DNA of 64,000 nt from NCBI RefSeq assembly GCF_004799515.1, contig NZ_SSMX01000002.1:62001-126000 (forward strand). The letters run 5' to 3'. This stretch comes from Phenylobacterium sp. (GTDB lineage Bacteria; Pseudomonadota; Alphaproteobacteria; Caulobacterales; Caulobacteraceae). Below are positions 27,909-36,490 of this stretch, piece after piece. The notes beneath the pieces are model-generated. The model searched no databases, had not been told where the DNA came from, and saw only the letters and a list, made by a program, of their open reading frames with translations. Position 1 is the first letter of the stretch, and the number at the start of each line of letters is the position of its first letter. Made by a program: the position numbers and the translations under genes.

Positions 27909-28493
27909 ATGAACACCGAACAGGTCCTCGACGAATTCCGCGGCGCCGGCGCCTTGCGCGAAGGCCACTTCATCCTAGCTTCGGGCCGGCATTCGCCCAT
28001 GTTCCTGCAGAAGAACCTGGTCTTCCAGTTCCCCGAGCGCACCGCGCGGCTCTGCAAGGCCCTGGCCGAGAAGATCGAGGCGGCGGTTGGCAAGCCCGAC
28101 GTCATCGTCTCGCCGGCGGTGGGCGCGATCATCCCGGGCTATGAGACCGCCCGCTGGCTGGGCGTGCCGGCGCTCTATGTGGAGCGTGAGGACGGCGCCT
28201 TCCGCCTGCGCCGCGCCTTCAAGATCGAGAAGGGCGCCAAGGTCGTCGTGATCGAGGATGTCATCACCACCGGCGGCTCGTTCCGCGAGGCGGTCCAGCC
28301 GATCGCCGAGGCCGGCGGCGAAGTGCTCTGCTGCGCCTGCATCGTCGACCGTTCCGGCGGCAAGGCGGATGTGGGCTTCCCCCTGGTGGCGCTCGCCACC
28401 GTCGACGTCCCCTCCTACGCCCCTGACGAAATCCCCCCGGAACTGGCCGCCATCCCGGCGGAGGAGCCGGGCTCGAAGCGGTTGAAGGCCTAG
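27909..28493 (+). CDS. pyrE: Orotate phosphoribosyltransferase
   Basis: PyrE converts orotate and PRPP to OMP in de novo pyrimidine synthesis. The PRPP-binding motif [18 protein letters not shown] is clear, along with [17 protein letters not shown] for the flexible loop. The length of 194 residues fits the class with the DVITTGGS loop. It is followed by a repeat element and then pdxJ. Confidence 0.96.
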   Translation: MNTEQVLDEFRGAGALREGHFILASGRHSPMFLQKNLVFQFPERTARLCKALAEKIEAAVGKPDVIVSPAVGAIIPGYETARWLGVPALYVEREDGAFRLRRAFKIEKGAKVVVIEDVITTGGSFREAVQPIAEAGGEVLCCACIVDRSGGKADVGFPLVALATVDVPSYAPDEIPPELAAIPAEEPGSKRLKA

Positions 28494-28498
28494 CTCTC

Positions 28499-28633
28499 GT
28501 CATCCCGGAAGCCGCGCAGCGGCTGTCCGGGACCCAGACGCGCGGCGTTTCCGGTTGCAGCGCCGTCTTGCGAACCCATTTGGATTTGAGTCTATGGGTC
28601 CCGGACAAGCGCTGCCGCGCTTTCCGGGATGAC
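28499..28633. repeat. GTCATCC-family intergenic inverted repeat, copy 2
   Basis: GTCATCCCGGAA at 28499-28510 has an exact complement at 28622-28633. Inside, CGGCTGTCCGGGACCCA is mirrored by TGGGTCCCGGACAAGCG. The 135-base element nearly fills the space between pyrE and pdxJ, and ends three bases before the AAGGGG ribosome binding site of pdxJ. A hairpin here would separate the transcription of the two genes. Confidence 0.88.
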
Positions 28634-28650
28634 ACCAAGGGGTGTTGGTT

Positions 28651-29409
28651 ATGAGCAAGCTCAGGCTCGGCGTGAACATCGACCACGTGGCCACGGTGCG
28701 GAACGCCCGCGGCGAGGGCTATCCCGACCCGGTGCGGGCCGCGGAAATGGCGCTGGCCGCCGGGGCCGATGGGATCACCGCCCACCTGCGCGAGGACCGC
28801 CGCCACATCTCCGACGCCGACATCGATTCGCTGGCCGTCATCTGCCGCCGCCGCGGCCGGCCGCTGAACCTCGAGATGGCGGTGACGCCGGAGATGGAGG
28901 CCATTGCGCTCGCCCACCGGCCGCACGCCGCCTGCCTGGTGCCGGAGCGGCGCGAGGAGGTCACCACCGAGGGCGGCCTCGACGTGGTCAAGGGCCACAA
29001 CTCGATCGCCCCCGTGGTGCAAAAGCTCGTCGACGCCGGCATCCGCGTCTCCTGCTTCATCGACGCCGACCTCGCCCAGGTGGCCGCGTCGAAGTCCGCC
29101 GGGGCCCAGGTGGTGGAGCTGCACACCGGCGCCTACTGCCAGGCGGTGCGCGAACGCCGCCCCGAGGCCGACCATCTGCTCGATGGCCTGCGCCGGGCCG
29201 CCGCCGAGGCCCACCGCCTGGGTCTGGAGGTCCACGCCGGCCACGGCATCGACTACGAGACGGTCGGGCCCGTCGCCGCCATCCCGGAACTGATGGAGCT
29301 CAACATCGGCCACTTCCTGATCGGCGAGGCGATCTTCATCGGCCTCGGTCCTGCGATCCAGCGGATGCGCGCCCTGATGGACGAAGCCCGGTCCGTGCGG
29401 GCCGCATGA
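28651..29409 (+). CDS. pdxJ: Pyridoxine 5'-phosphate synthase
   Basis: PdxJ closes the pyridoxine ring from 3-amino-1-hydroxyacetone phosphate and deoxyxylulose phosphate. The TIM-barrel family signatures are [29 protein letters not shown], the [13 protein letters not shown] loop and [16 protein letters not shown] 28651 follows AAGGGG at eight bases; GTG 28642 is less likely. The stop overlaps acpS by ATGA, a conserved pdxJ-acpS coupling. Confidence 0.96.
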   Translation: MSKLRLGVNIDHVATVRNARGEGYPDPVRAAEMALAAGADGITAHLREDRRHISDADIDSLAVICRRRGRPLNLEMAVTPEMEAIALAHRPHAACLVPERREEVTTEGGLDVVKGHNSIAPVVQKLVDAGIRVSCFIDADLAQVAASKSAGAQVVELHTGAYCQAVRERRPEADHLLDGLRRAAAEAHRLGLEVHAGHGIDYETVGPVAAIPELMELNIGHFLIGEAIFIGLGPAIQRMRALMDEARSVRAA

Positions 29410-29804
29410 TCGTCGGCATCGGCTCCGACCTCTCCGACATCCGCCGGATCGAGAAGACCCTGGAGCGCCACGGCGAGCGCTTCACGAACCGCATTTTCAC
29501 CGAGCTGGAGCGCGTCCGTTCCGAGCGCAAGGCCGACCGCGCTGCCTCCTATGCCAAGCGCTTCGCCGCCAAGGAGGCCTGCGCCAAGGCGCTGGGCACC
29601 GGCATGCGCCGCGGCGTCTTCTGGCGCGACATGGGGGTGGTCAACCTGCGCTCGGGACAGCCGACCATGGCGCTGACCGGCGGCGCCCAGGCCCGCCTGC
29701 TGGAGATCATGCCGCCCGGCTGCCGCCCGGCGATCCACCTGAGCCTCACCGACGACCACCCCTACGCCCAGGCCTTCGTGATCATCGAGGCCCTGCCGGA
29801 GTGA
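29406..29804 (+). CDS. acpS: Holo-[acyl-carrier-protein] synthase
   Basis: AcpS transfers the 4'-phosphopantetheine arm from CoA to acyl carrier protein. The motif [15 protein letters not shown] carries the metal-binding Asp, and [15 protein letters not shown] carries the second acidic ligand. The length of 132 residues is standard. Translation is coupled to pdxJ by a four-base overlap. Confidence 0.95.
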   Translation: MIVGIGSDLSDIRRIEKTLERHGERFTNRIFTELERVRSERKADRAASYAKRFAAKEACAKALGTGMRRGVFWRDMGVVNLRSGQPTMALTGGAQARLLEIMPPGCRPAIHLSLTDDHPYAQAFVIIEALPE

Positions 29805-29828
29805 TCGCCGTCTAAGCGAGGGTTCGCG

Positions 29829-30143
29829 TCAGGCCGGATGGGCTCCCGGCGCGTCGCATTTGGCGAATTTTCCCTTGGCGTCCTTGCACTTCCCGGACTT
29901 GGCCTTGGCGACGGCCGAAGCCGGCGCGGCCGCCGCAGTGGCCGACGCCGCGCCCTTGGCGGGGGCCTTGGCCATCGCCGACTTGGTGGGCGCGGCCTTG
30001 GCCGAAGCGCCGCCGCAGACTTCAGCCTTGGCGAACTGGCCCTTGGCGTCATGGCAACGCCCGTTGGCGTCGAGCTTCTGGGCGCTCGCCGACCCGGCCA
30101 GCAACAGCCCGGCCACGCTGGCCACAAGCATCATTTTGAGCAT
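29829..30143 (-). CDS. Small secreted Lys/Ala-rich protein with duplicated Cys motif
   Basis: I set the start at ATG 30143 because GGAGGGACACAAA precedes it; this gives 104 residues with a signal peptide (MLVASVAGLLLAGSASAQ). The mature part holds two copies of a C-x-DAKGxFAK-x-C module, GRCHDAKGQFAKAEVC and GKCKDAKGKFAKC, joined by a long Ala/Lys-rich, probably disordered linker. No family is assigned with certainty. Similar short modules occur in small periplasmic proteins of alphaproteobacteria. Four cysteines suggest two disulfides or metal binding. Confidence 0.72.
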   Translation of the reverse strand: MLKMMLVASVAGLLLAGSASAQKLDANGRCHDAKGQFAKAEVCGGASAKAAPTKSAMAKAPAKGAASATAAAAPASAVAKAKSGKCKDAKGKFAKCDAPGAHPA

Positions 30144-30297
30144 TTTGTGTCCCTCCGACGCAGATAGCCGCAATCCCCGGCGAATCTCCAACCCACGTCT
30201 TCGAGTCGAGTTCCAATATTTATTTCGCAGGTCCGTCACGAAATCGGCATATGGTAGAGCTTGTTATTTTCGACAGAAAATATTCGAGCGAATTGTA

Positions 30298-30401
30298 ATG
30301 AATGAAGACTCTCAGTTGCCGCGCAAAAATTGTCACATCGCGATTATTGACTCGAGAACATATCGAGAAAACTTGGCGCGTCGGGCGCGCCGCGCTGCGC
30401 C
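30298..30401 (+). pseudogene. Remnant of a response-regulator-like gene (first ~28 codons) in an AT-rich island
   Basis: From ATG 30298 the frame reads MNEDSQLPRKNCHIAIIDSR and then TYRENLARR. The IAIIDSR..RENLA segment resembles the first strand and helix of receiver domains in LuxR-type regulators. After about residue 28 it changes abruptly to GC-rich, low-complexity codons that belong to the end of the opposite-strand TPR gene. A 12-base direct repeat GTCGGGCGCGCC (30380-30391 and 30407-30418) sits at the junction. The surrounding 30170-30380 is markedly AT-rich compared with the rest of the window. I read this as the 5' end of a deleted gene; it could instead be a chance similarity. Confidence 0.45.
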
Positions 30402-31934
30402 TCAGGGTCGGGCGCGCCCTGCCGCCAGGGCTGTGGCCTGCGCCATGACCGGTTCCCACGCGCCGAACCCCGGGGCGATCAACACCTGGACCTGCGGCGC
30501 CCACGGATAGTCATCGGTTCCCAGCCGTGGCCAGCTCGCCGGCGCGCCGATCAGCGCCAGTTCGGCGCCGCTCGCGCCGGCCAGGGCGGCGGTGGCGTTG
30601 CCCACGCTGACCGCCAGGTCCAGCGCCGCGCAAAGCGCCGCCAGATCGTCGATGTCCTGCTTCAGGTCGATCCCCGGCGGCTCCAGGATCGTGGCGCCGG
30701 CGGCCCGGAACGCCGCCAGCTCCGCGGCGCAGTCCCCGTACTGCAGGTTCACGAACCGCATCCCTGGCGTCGCCAGCAGCGGGACCCACAGCTCCGCCGG
30801 CGGATAAAACCGGCGCCGGTCGCCCGTGGCCTTGCCGCTGCGCCAACTGATCCCGATCGCCGGCGCGCCGTCGCCCAGCCAGCCGCGCCAATGCGCGACC
30901 CGCGCCGGGTCCGGCATCAGATAGCCGGACGTGGACGGGAAGTCCGCCAGCCGCCGCCGGAACCGGCGCAACAGCGAGCCCATCGGCGCCCAGAGGTCGA
31001 TCGGCCCCGCGACGCTGGGGGCGCGGCGCAGCGGTCCCGCCGGCCGACGCTCGGTGGCGTAGGCGCTGACCTGCGCATCCGGGAAACTGCGCTGGAACAG
31101 GCTGACCAGCCTGGGCTCGACCGCCAGGCTGAGGCGGCCCTGCGGCCCGAGCGCGGCCGCCACGTCGGGCAGGACATTGGCGAACATCAGCTCGTCGCCC
31201 AGGCCCTGCTCGGCGACCACCAGCAGACGCTTGCCCTCCAGCGCCGCCTCCGGCGTCCAGCGCGCGCCGGGGACCTCGAAGGTCAGGGGATCGGCCAGGT
31301 CGGGGGAGAGGCGGGCCTCATAGGCGTCCCAGCCTAAGGCCAAGTCGCCCTGCGCCAGCAAGAGCGTCGCCCGCGCGAACGCGATCATCGCCGCGTCCGA
31401 GGGCTTCACGGCCCAGCGCGCGGCCGCCGCGAAGTCCGCGGCCGCCGCCGCCAGCTCGCCCAGGTCGAAGCGGGCGTTGCCGCGGTTGTAGAGCGCCGTG
31501 GCGTGGCGCGGGTCCAGCCGGATCGCCTCGTCCAGGAAGGTGATGGCCAGCGCCGCCTGGCTGTCCTGGGTCAGGGCCACGCCAAGGCTGTTCCACAGCC
31601 GGGCCTCGCCGGGATTGGCCAACAGGGCCTGGCGCAGCAGGCCCACCGCCTCGTCGAACTGGCCCAGTTCGCGCAGGGCGCGGGCGCGGCCGTCCACCGC
31701 CTCCAGCCGCCCGGGCTCCAGCGCCGCCACCTTCGCCCAGAGGCCCGCCGCCGCCGCGTGCGAGCCCATCCGCCCCGCCAGGCCGGCCAGCGCCGCCAGC
31801 AGCTCCGCATCGTCCGGCGCCGCGCCCAGCGCCGTCTCATAGGCGCCGATCGCCCCGGCCAGGTCGCCGGCCTGCTCCAGGGCCCGGCCCTCAGCCAGGG
31901 CGGCTTCGACGCGCGCGGAGGGTGCGGACGGCAT
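30402..31934 (-). CDS. TPR-repeat protein with C-terminal glycosyltransferase-like domain
   Basis: The 510-residue protein has five or so tetratricopeptide repeats in residues 1-190 (AGAIGAYETALGAAPDDAELL, FDEAVGLLRQALLANPGEARLW, AITFLDEAIRLDPRHATALYNRGNARFDLG). The C-terminal half begins KRLLVVAEQGLGDELMFANVLP and contains AIGISWRSG and VSVGNATAALAGASG, like the GT-B/GT9-type domains fused to TPRs in alphaproteobacterial flagellin-modification and O-GlcNAc-transferase-like proteins. The substrate is not readable. It is divergent from lepB. Confidence 0.8.
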   Translation of the reverse strand: MPSAPSARVEAALAEGRALEQAGDLAGAIGAYETALGAAPDDAELLAALAGLAGRMGSHAAAAGLWAKVAALEPGRLEAVDGRARALRELGQFDEAVGLLRQALLANPGEARLWNSLGVALTQDSQAALAITFLDEAIRLDPRHATALYNRGNARFDLGELAAAAADFAAAARWAVKPSDAAMIAFARATLLLAQGDLALGWDAYEARLSPDLADPLTFEVPGARWTPEAALEGKRLLVVAEQGLGDELMFANVLPDVAAALGPQGRLSLAVEPRLVSLFQRSFPDAQVSAYATERRPAGPLRRAPSVAGPIDLWAPMGSLLRRFRRRLADFPSTSGYLMPDPARVAHWRGWLGDGAPAIGISWRSGKATGDRRRFYPPAELWVPLLATPGMRFVNLQYGDCAAELAAFRAAGATILEPPGIDLKQDIDDLAALCAALDLAVSVGNATAALAGASGAELALIGAPASWPRLGTDDYPWAPQVQVLIAPGFGAWEPVMAQATALAAGRARP

Positions 31935-32084
31935 CGCTCCTATCTACCGACGCCGCAGAGTCGCGTCTGCCCCGGCCTGCGACACTTCCCGCGCGGCTCG
32001 GCAGGGCACGGAACTTGCTCGCGGGCGGCGCAACGCGTAGCAACGGCCCGTCCGCGACGGCGGGCGAGACACCAAGGACCCTCT

Positions 32085-32867
32085 ATGAGCGACAGCACCC
32101 AGGCGAGCGCGCCCCCCGAGAAATCCGGCGCGATGGCCGAGATCGTCGAGATCGTGAAGACGGTCGTCTACGCCCTGCTGATCGCGCTCTTCCTGCGCGT
32201 CCTGTTCTTCCAGCCCTACACCATCCCCTCGGCGTCGATGGAGCCCAACCTCTACGAGGGCGACTACATCATCGTGTCCAAGTGGACCTACGGCTATTCG
32301 AAGTACTCGATCCCGTTCGCCCCGCCGCTGTTCCATGGCCGGCTGCTGGAGCAGAAGGCGCACCGCGGCGACATCGTGGTCTTCGCCCTGCCGCACGACC
32401 CGCACGTGGACTACATCAAGCGCATCATCGGCATCCCCGGCGACCGCATCCAGATGAAGCACGGCCTGCTCTACCTGAACGGGGTGCAGGTGCCGCGCGT
32501 GGCCAAGGGCACCTTCCGCGAGGACAGCGGCTACGGCTTCATGCACGACGTCACCCGCTACCAGGAGACGCTTCCGGGCGGGAAGACCTTCATGACCAAC
32601 GACTTCGGTCCCGACGGCGACCTCGATAACACCGACGAGTACCTGGTCCCCGAGGGCCACTACTTCATGATGGGCGACAACCGCGACAACTCCTCCGACA
32701 GCCGCGTCTCGCCCGAGGCCGGCGGGGTGGGCTACGTCCCGGCGGAGAACCTCGAGGGCAAGGCGCAGATCATCCTTCTGTCCTGGTCCAAGGGCGCCTC
32801 GATCTTCAAGCCCTGGACCTGGGTCATGAACCTGCAGCCCAAGCGGTTCTTCAACCTGCTGCAGTGA
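32085..32867 (+). CDS. lepB: Signal peptidase I
   Basis: LepB cleaves signal peptides of Sec and Tat substrates at the periplasmic face. One N-terminal membrane helix (TVVYALLIALFLRVLFF) is followed by the catalytic Ser in IPSASMEPNLYEGD, the general-base Lys in DYIKRIIGIPGD, and the GDNRDNSSDSR box. The length is 260 residues. ATG 32085 has AAGGA six bases upstream. It overlaps rnc, the conserved lepB-rnc-era order. Confidence 0.96.
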   Translation: MSDSTQASAPPEKSGAMAEIVEIVKTVVYALLIALFLRVLFFQPYTIPSASMEPNLYEGDYIIVSKWTYGYSKYSIPFAPPLFHGRLLEQKAHRGDIVVFALPHDPHVDYIKRIIGIPGDRIQMKHGLLYLNGVQVPRVAKGTFREDSGYGFMHDVTRYQETLPGGKTFMTNDFGPDGDLDNTDEYLVPEGHYFMMGDNRDNSSDSRVSPEAGGVGYVPAENLEGKAQIILLSWSKGASIFKPWTWVMNLQPKRFFNLLQ

Positions 32868-33613
32868 TGAACACGCGCACAGCCGCGATCGCTGAACTGG
32901 AACGCCGCATAGGCCACACCTTCGCCGACCGCGATCTCCTGGAGCGGGCGCTGACCCACGCCAGCGTCGGCGACGGGGCCAAGGCCGTGCGCCACAACGA
33001 GCGGCTGGAGTTCCTCGGCGACCGGGTGCTGAACCTCTGCGCGGCCGAGCGTCTGATGGCGCTCGATCCCGACGCGCGGGAAGGGGAGATGTCGCGCCGC
33101 ATGGCGGGGCTGGTGAACTACCACGCCTGCTCCCGCGCCGCCCGGGCCTGCGGCCTGCCGGACGCCCTGCGCCTCTCCGCCAGCGCCACCAAGGTCGGCG
33201 CGCGGGAGTCCGACGCGGTGCTGGGCGACGCCTGCGAGGCGCTGATCGCGGCCCTCTACATCGACGGCGGGCTGGAGACGGCGCGGGGCTTCTTCCTCAA
33301 GTTCTGGGCCGACGAGTTCGCCCACCTGGACGAGCCGCGCGCCAAGGACCCCAAGACCCAGCTGCAGGAATGGGCGCAAGGCCGCGGCCTGCCGCTGCCG
33401 GCCTATGAGCTGGTGGCCCGCGACGGGCCGGACCATGCGCCGCGCTTCACCGTCGCCGTCGCCGTCGAGGGCTATCCGGCCGAACGCGGCCAGGGCCGCT
33501 CGCGCCAGGACGCCGAGAAGGCCGCCGCCCAACTTATGCTCGCGAAACACGACAACCCGGAACCCGCCGCCATCGCAACCTCAGACGCCCAACCTTCGGA
33601 CACCCGCCTATGA
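32867..33613 (+). CDS. rnc: Ribonuclease III
   Basis: RNase III cleaves double-stranded RNA in rRNA maturation and in antisense regulation. The signature HNERLEFLGDRVL and the second acidic site GDACEALIAALYID form the catalytic centre. A C-terminal dsRNA-binding domain is recognisable (PKTQLQEWAQGRGLPLPAYE ... GRSRQDAEKAAAQLML). ATG 32867 overlaps the lepB stop (TGATG); GTG 32864 is also in frame. The Ser/Asp-rich tail overlaps the era start. Confidence 0.95.
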   Translation: MNTRTAAIAELERRIGHTFADRDLLERALTHASVGDGAKAVRHNERLEFLGDRVLNLCAAERLMALDPDAREGEMSRRMAGLVNYHACSRAARACGLPDALRLSASATKVGARESDAVLGDACEALIAALYIDGGLETARGFFLKFWADEFAHLDEPRAKDPKTQLQEWAQGRGLPLPAYELVARDGPDHAPRFTVAVAVEGYPAERGQGRSRQDAEKAAAQLMLAKHDNPEPAAIATSDAQPSDTRL

Positions 33614-34542
33614 CCCGCGCAGGATTCGCCGCCGTGATCGGCGCCCCCAACGCGGGCAAGTCTACGCTCACCAACCGGCTGGTCGGGGCCAAGGTCTCCA
33701 TCGTCACCCAGAAGGTGCAGACCACCCGCTTCCCGGTGCGCGGCGTCGCCATGGAGGGCGAGGCGCAGATCGTGCTGGTCGACACGCCCGGCATCTTCCA
33801 GCCGCGCCGCAAGCTCGACCGCGCCATGATCCGCGCCGCCTGGGGCGGAGCGCAGGATGCCGACGTCATCGTCCATCTGGTGGATTCCGTGGCCGAACTG
33901 GCCGCCGCGGGCGAGGGCGCCAAGGCCGCCGACCGCCGCGCCGCTGTGGACGTGGAGTCCATTGTCGAGGGCCTGAAGACCAGCGGCAAACAGGCGATCC
34001 TGGCGCTGAACAAGATCGACGGCATGAAGCGCGACACCCTGCTCGGCCTGTCGAAAAGGCTTTACGACACAGGGGTCTATTCGGAAGTCTTCATGATCTC
34101 CGCCGCCGACGGCTCGGGCGTCGACGACCTGAAGCGGCGCTTGGCCGAGCTGATGCCGGAGAACCCCTGGTTCTATCCCGCCGAGCAGACCGCCGACATC
34201 CCCGCGCGCCTCCTGGCCGCCGAGATCACCCGCGAGAAGCTCTACCTGCGGGTCCACGAGGAGCTTCCCTACGCCGCCGCCGTGGAGACCACCGCCTTCG
34301 AGGAACGCGCCGACGGCTCGGCCCGCATCGAGCAGACCATCTACGTCGAACGTGAAAGCCAGCGCCCGATCCTGCTCGGCAAGGGCGGCCAGACCCTGAA
34401 ATGGATCGGCCAGAAGGCCCGCGAGGAGCTCACCGAACTCCTCGACCGCAAGGTCCACCTGTTCCTGACCGTCAAGGTCGACGAACGCTGGGCCGACAAG
34501 CGCGAGTTCTACGGCGACGTCGGCCTGGACTTCGACGCGTAG
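33610..34542 (+). CDS. era: GTPase Era
   Basis: Era binds the 3' end of 16S rRNA and assists 30S maturation. G1 is GAPNAGKST, G3 DTPG and G4 NKID; the C-terminal KH domain is seen in ERESQRPILLGKGGQTLKWIG followed by VDERWADKREFYGDVGL. The length is 310 residues. It overlaps rnc by four bases. In relatives recO follows directly; here a reverse-strand peptidase gene and two repeats intervene. Confidence 0.97.
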   Translation: MTRAGFAAVIGAPNAGKSTLTNRLVGAKVSIVTQKVQTTRFPVRGVAMEGEAQIVLVDTPGIFQPRRKLDRAMIRAAWGGAQDADVIVHLVDSVAELAAAGEGAKAADRRAAVDVESIVEGLKTSGKQAILALNKIDGMKRDTLLGLSKRLYDTGVYSEVFMISAADGSGVDDLKRRLAELMPENPWFYPAEQTADIPARLLAAEITREKLYLRVHEELPYAAAVETTAFEERADGSARIEQTIYVERESQRPILLGKGGQTLKWIGQKAREELTELLDRKVHLFLTVKVDERWADKREFYGDVGLDFDA

Positions 34543-34554
34543 CCCACCCCAATC

Positions 34555-34665
34555 CGTCATCCTCCGGTCAGCCACAGGCTGATCCGGGGGACCGAGCTGA
34601 GTTGCAAGAAGCGGCGAGGCCGCTTGGGTCCCCGGATCGCGTCTTCGCGTGACCGAAGGATGACG
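34555..34665. repeat. GTCATCC-family intergenic inverted repeat, copy 3
   Basis: CGTCATCCTCCGGTCA (34555-34570) and TGACCGAAGGATGACG (34650-34665) are complementary with one mismatch. The interior shares AGGCTGATCCGGGGGACC and GCTTGGGTCCCCGGATCG with copy 1. It lies between the convergent ends of era and the M28 peptidase and may work as a bidirectional terminator. Confidence 0.9.
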
Positions 34666-34669
34666 ATGC

Positions 34670-36289
34670 TTAGGGATTCGGCTCCGCGTACTTGAATGCG
34701 TCCGTCGCCTTCGGCTGGGTCGGCAGCACGTTGCGCGGCAGCGGCTTGTCGCTGTCGGCCGCGTCCAGCAGCAGGCTGGCCAGGATCACCGCCGCCTGGC
34801 GCAGGTCTTCGGTGCGCACGTGGTCGAAGGTGTCCAGGTTGGTGTGGTGGGTGGTCGATTCGTAGTCCAGCGGGTCCTGGATGAACTGGAACGCCGGCAG
34901 TCCCAGCTTGACCATGAAGACGTGGTCGGTGGACCCGGTGGGTTCGGCCACGACGGTCGTGGCGCCCAGGCTCGCGAAGGGCGCCAGCCACTCCTTCAGC
35001 ATCGGGGCGGCGGCGAAATTGCCCTCGGCGAACACGCCGCGGATCTTCCCCGACCCGTTGTCGATGTTGAAGTAGCCCTGCAGGTCGTTGAAGCCGGGCA
35101 GGGTGGTGATCGGATAGCTGTCGGAGGTGTAATAGGGACCGAGGTTGGCGTACTTCGGATCGACCGGCCGGTGCGCCAGGACCTGGTCGACGTAGGCGTA
35201 GGAGCCCAGGAGGCCCTCTTCCTCGCCGGCCCAAAGGGCGAAGCGGATGCCGCGCTTGGGCTTCACGTGCAGGGCCGCCAGGATTCGCGCGGCCTCCATC
35301 ACCACCGCCGAGCCCGCGCCGTTGTCGGTCGCCCCGTCGCCGGCCACCCAGCTGTCCAGGTGGGCGCCGGCCATGACGTAGCCGGCCTTGGGATCGGAGC
35401 CCGGGATGTCGGCCAGGATGTTGTTGGCCTTGGTGTCGGCGTCCTCGAAGTTGACCTTGGAGTCGATCTCCAGCCGCACTTCGCCGGTCTTGGCCAGGCG
35501 CGCCAGGCGGCGGTAGTCCTCGGCGGCGATCTCGACGCCGGGCAGCTTCGGGGTCTGGCCCACCTTGTAGCCGGAGCCCTCGCCATGGACCGTCCCGTCG
35601 TCGCTGCGCGACATCGAGGCCCAGGCCACCGCGCCTTCCTCGGCCAGGAAGTCGTCGAGCTGGGTGCGGAACTGGCGGCGCTCGGCGTTGCGGGCGGCGG
35701 CTTCGGGATCGAAGTTCGGCTGCTGATAGGTGTTCAGCTTGGCGAGTTCGGCGTCGGTCAGCCGCTCGAACGGGGCGCCGGTCGCGTCCTTCGGCGCGGT
35801 GGGCAGCGAGGTCAGCACGATCTTGCCCTTCAGCTTGCCGCGCCAGGCGGCGAAGTCGCGGGCGGTGCGCAGCGGGGCCACGATCACCGGCGCGCTCACC
35901 GGTCCGGCGGTCGGCGGCGTCCAGGCCACCGGGATAGCGCGCAGCATGATCGGCCGGGGCGCGGTCATCCGCACGCTGGAGGCCTCGATCCACCAGCCGC
36001 GGCCAAACTCGAAGGGCTGCAGGCGCACGTCCTTCAGGCCCCAGGCCTTGAACTGCCCCTGCGTCCAGGCCTCGGCCTTGCGCATGGCCGGCGAGTTGGT
36101 CATCCGCCCGCCGATCTGGTCGGAGAGGTATTCCAGCGTGTCGCCCACCTCGCCGTGGTTGAAGCCCTGGTCGGCGATCTTGTTGATCGTTTCGGCGTCC
36201 ACGCCCGCCGCCATCGCCGGTCCCGCCGCCACGACACACGCCGCCACGCCCGCCGCCAGGGCCAGCGCCCCCCACCGAACCCGAACCAT
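34670..36289 (-). CDS. Secreted M28-family zinc aminopeptidase with PA domain
   Basis: The 539-residue precursor starts at ATG 36289 with GAGGGG upstream and has a signal peptide (ALALAAGVAACVVAAGPAMAA). A PA-like insert lies in the first half. The M28 zinc ligands are visible: His and Asp in AGAHLDSW, Asp in ATDNGAGSAV, the catalytic Glu and ligand in LWAGEEEGLLGS, a later Asp in NIDNGSG, and a final His in TTHHTNLDTFD. It should release N-terminal amino acids or dipeptides in the periplasm or outside. It sits reversed between era and recO with repeat elements at both sides. Confidence 0.93.
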   Translation of the reverse strand: MVRVRWGALALAAGVAACVVAAGPAMAAGVDAETINKIADQGFNHGEVGDTLEYLSDQIGGRMTNSPAMRKAEAWTQGQFKAWGLKDVRLQPFEFGRGWWIEASSVRMTAPRPIMLRAIPVAWTPPTAGPVSAPVIVAPLRTARDFAAWRGKLKGKIVLTSLPTAPKDATGAPFERLTDAELAKLNTYQQPNFDPEAAARNAERRQFRTQLDDFLAEEGAVAWASMSRSDDGTVHGEGSGYKVGQTPKLPGVEIAAEDYRRLARLAKTGEVRLEIDSKVNFEDADTKANNILADIPGSDPKAGYVMAGAHLDSWVAGDGATDNGAGSAVVMEAARILAALHVKPKRGIRFALWAGEEEGLLGSYAYVDQVLAHRPVDPKYANLGPYYTSDSYPITTLPGFNDLQGYFNIDNGSGKIRGVFAEGNFAAAPMLKEWLAPFASLGATTVVAEPTGSTDHVFMVKLGLPAFQFIQDPLDYESTTHHTNLDTFDHVRTEDLRQAAVILASLLLDAADSDKPLPRNVLPTQPKATDAFKYAEPNP

Positions 36290-36364
36290 CGCCAACCCCT
36301 CAAGACTCCAGGCCCACACGCCTAAGGCGAACCCCGGCGCCAGACAAGCCGCACACGGCCGCCC

Positions 36365-36470
36365 TCATCCCGCTCGTCCCGGCGAAAGCCGGGATCCAAG
36401 CTGAGACAGGTCCTCCAACCCGATGCGCCACCACCCGTCGCATGGGTCCCGGCTTTCGCCGGGATGGTCG
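36365..36470. repeat. GTCATCC-family intergenic inverted repeat, copy 4
   Basis: TCCCGGCGAAAGCCGGGA at 36377-36394 and CCCGGCTTTCGCCGGGA at 36448-36464 are complementary, and each is itself a small hairpin. The inner GGATCCAAGC and GCATGGGTCCCGG follow the same plan as copies 1 and 3. It lies between the divergent starts of the M28 peptidase and recO. Confidence 0.8.
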
Positions 36471-36490
36471 GAGGATGGTAGGACGGCGTG

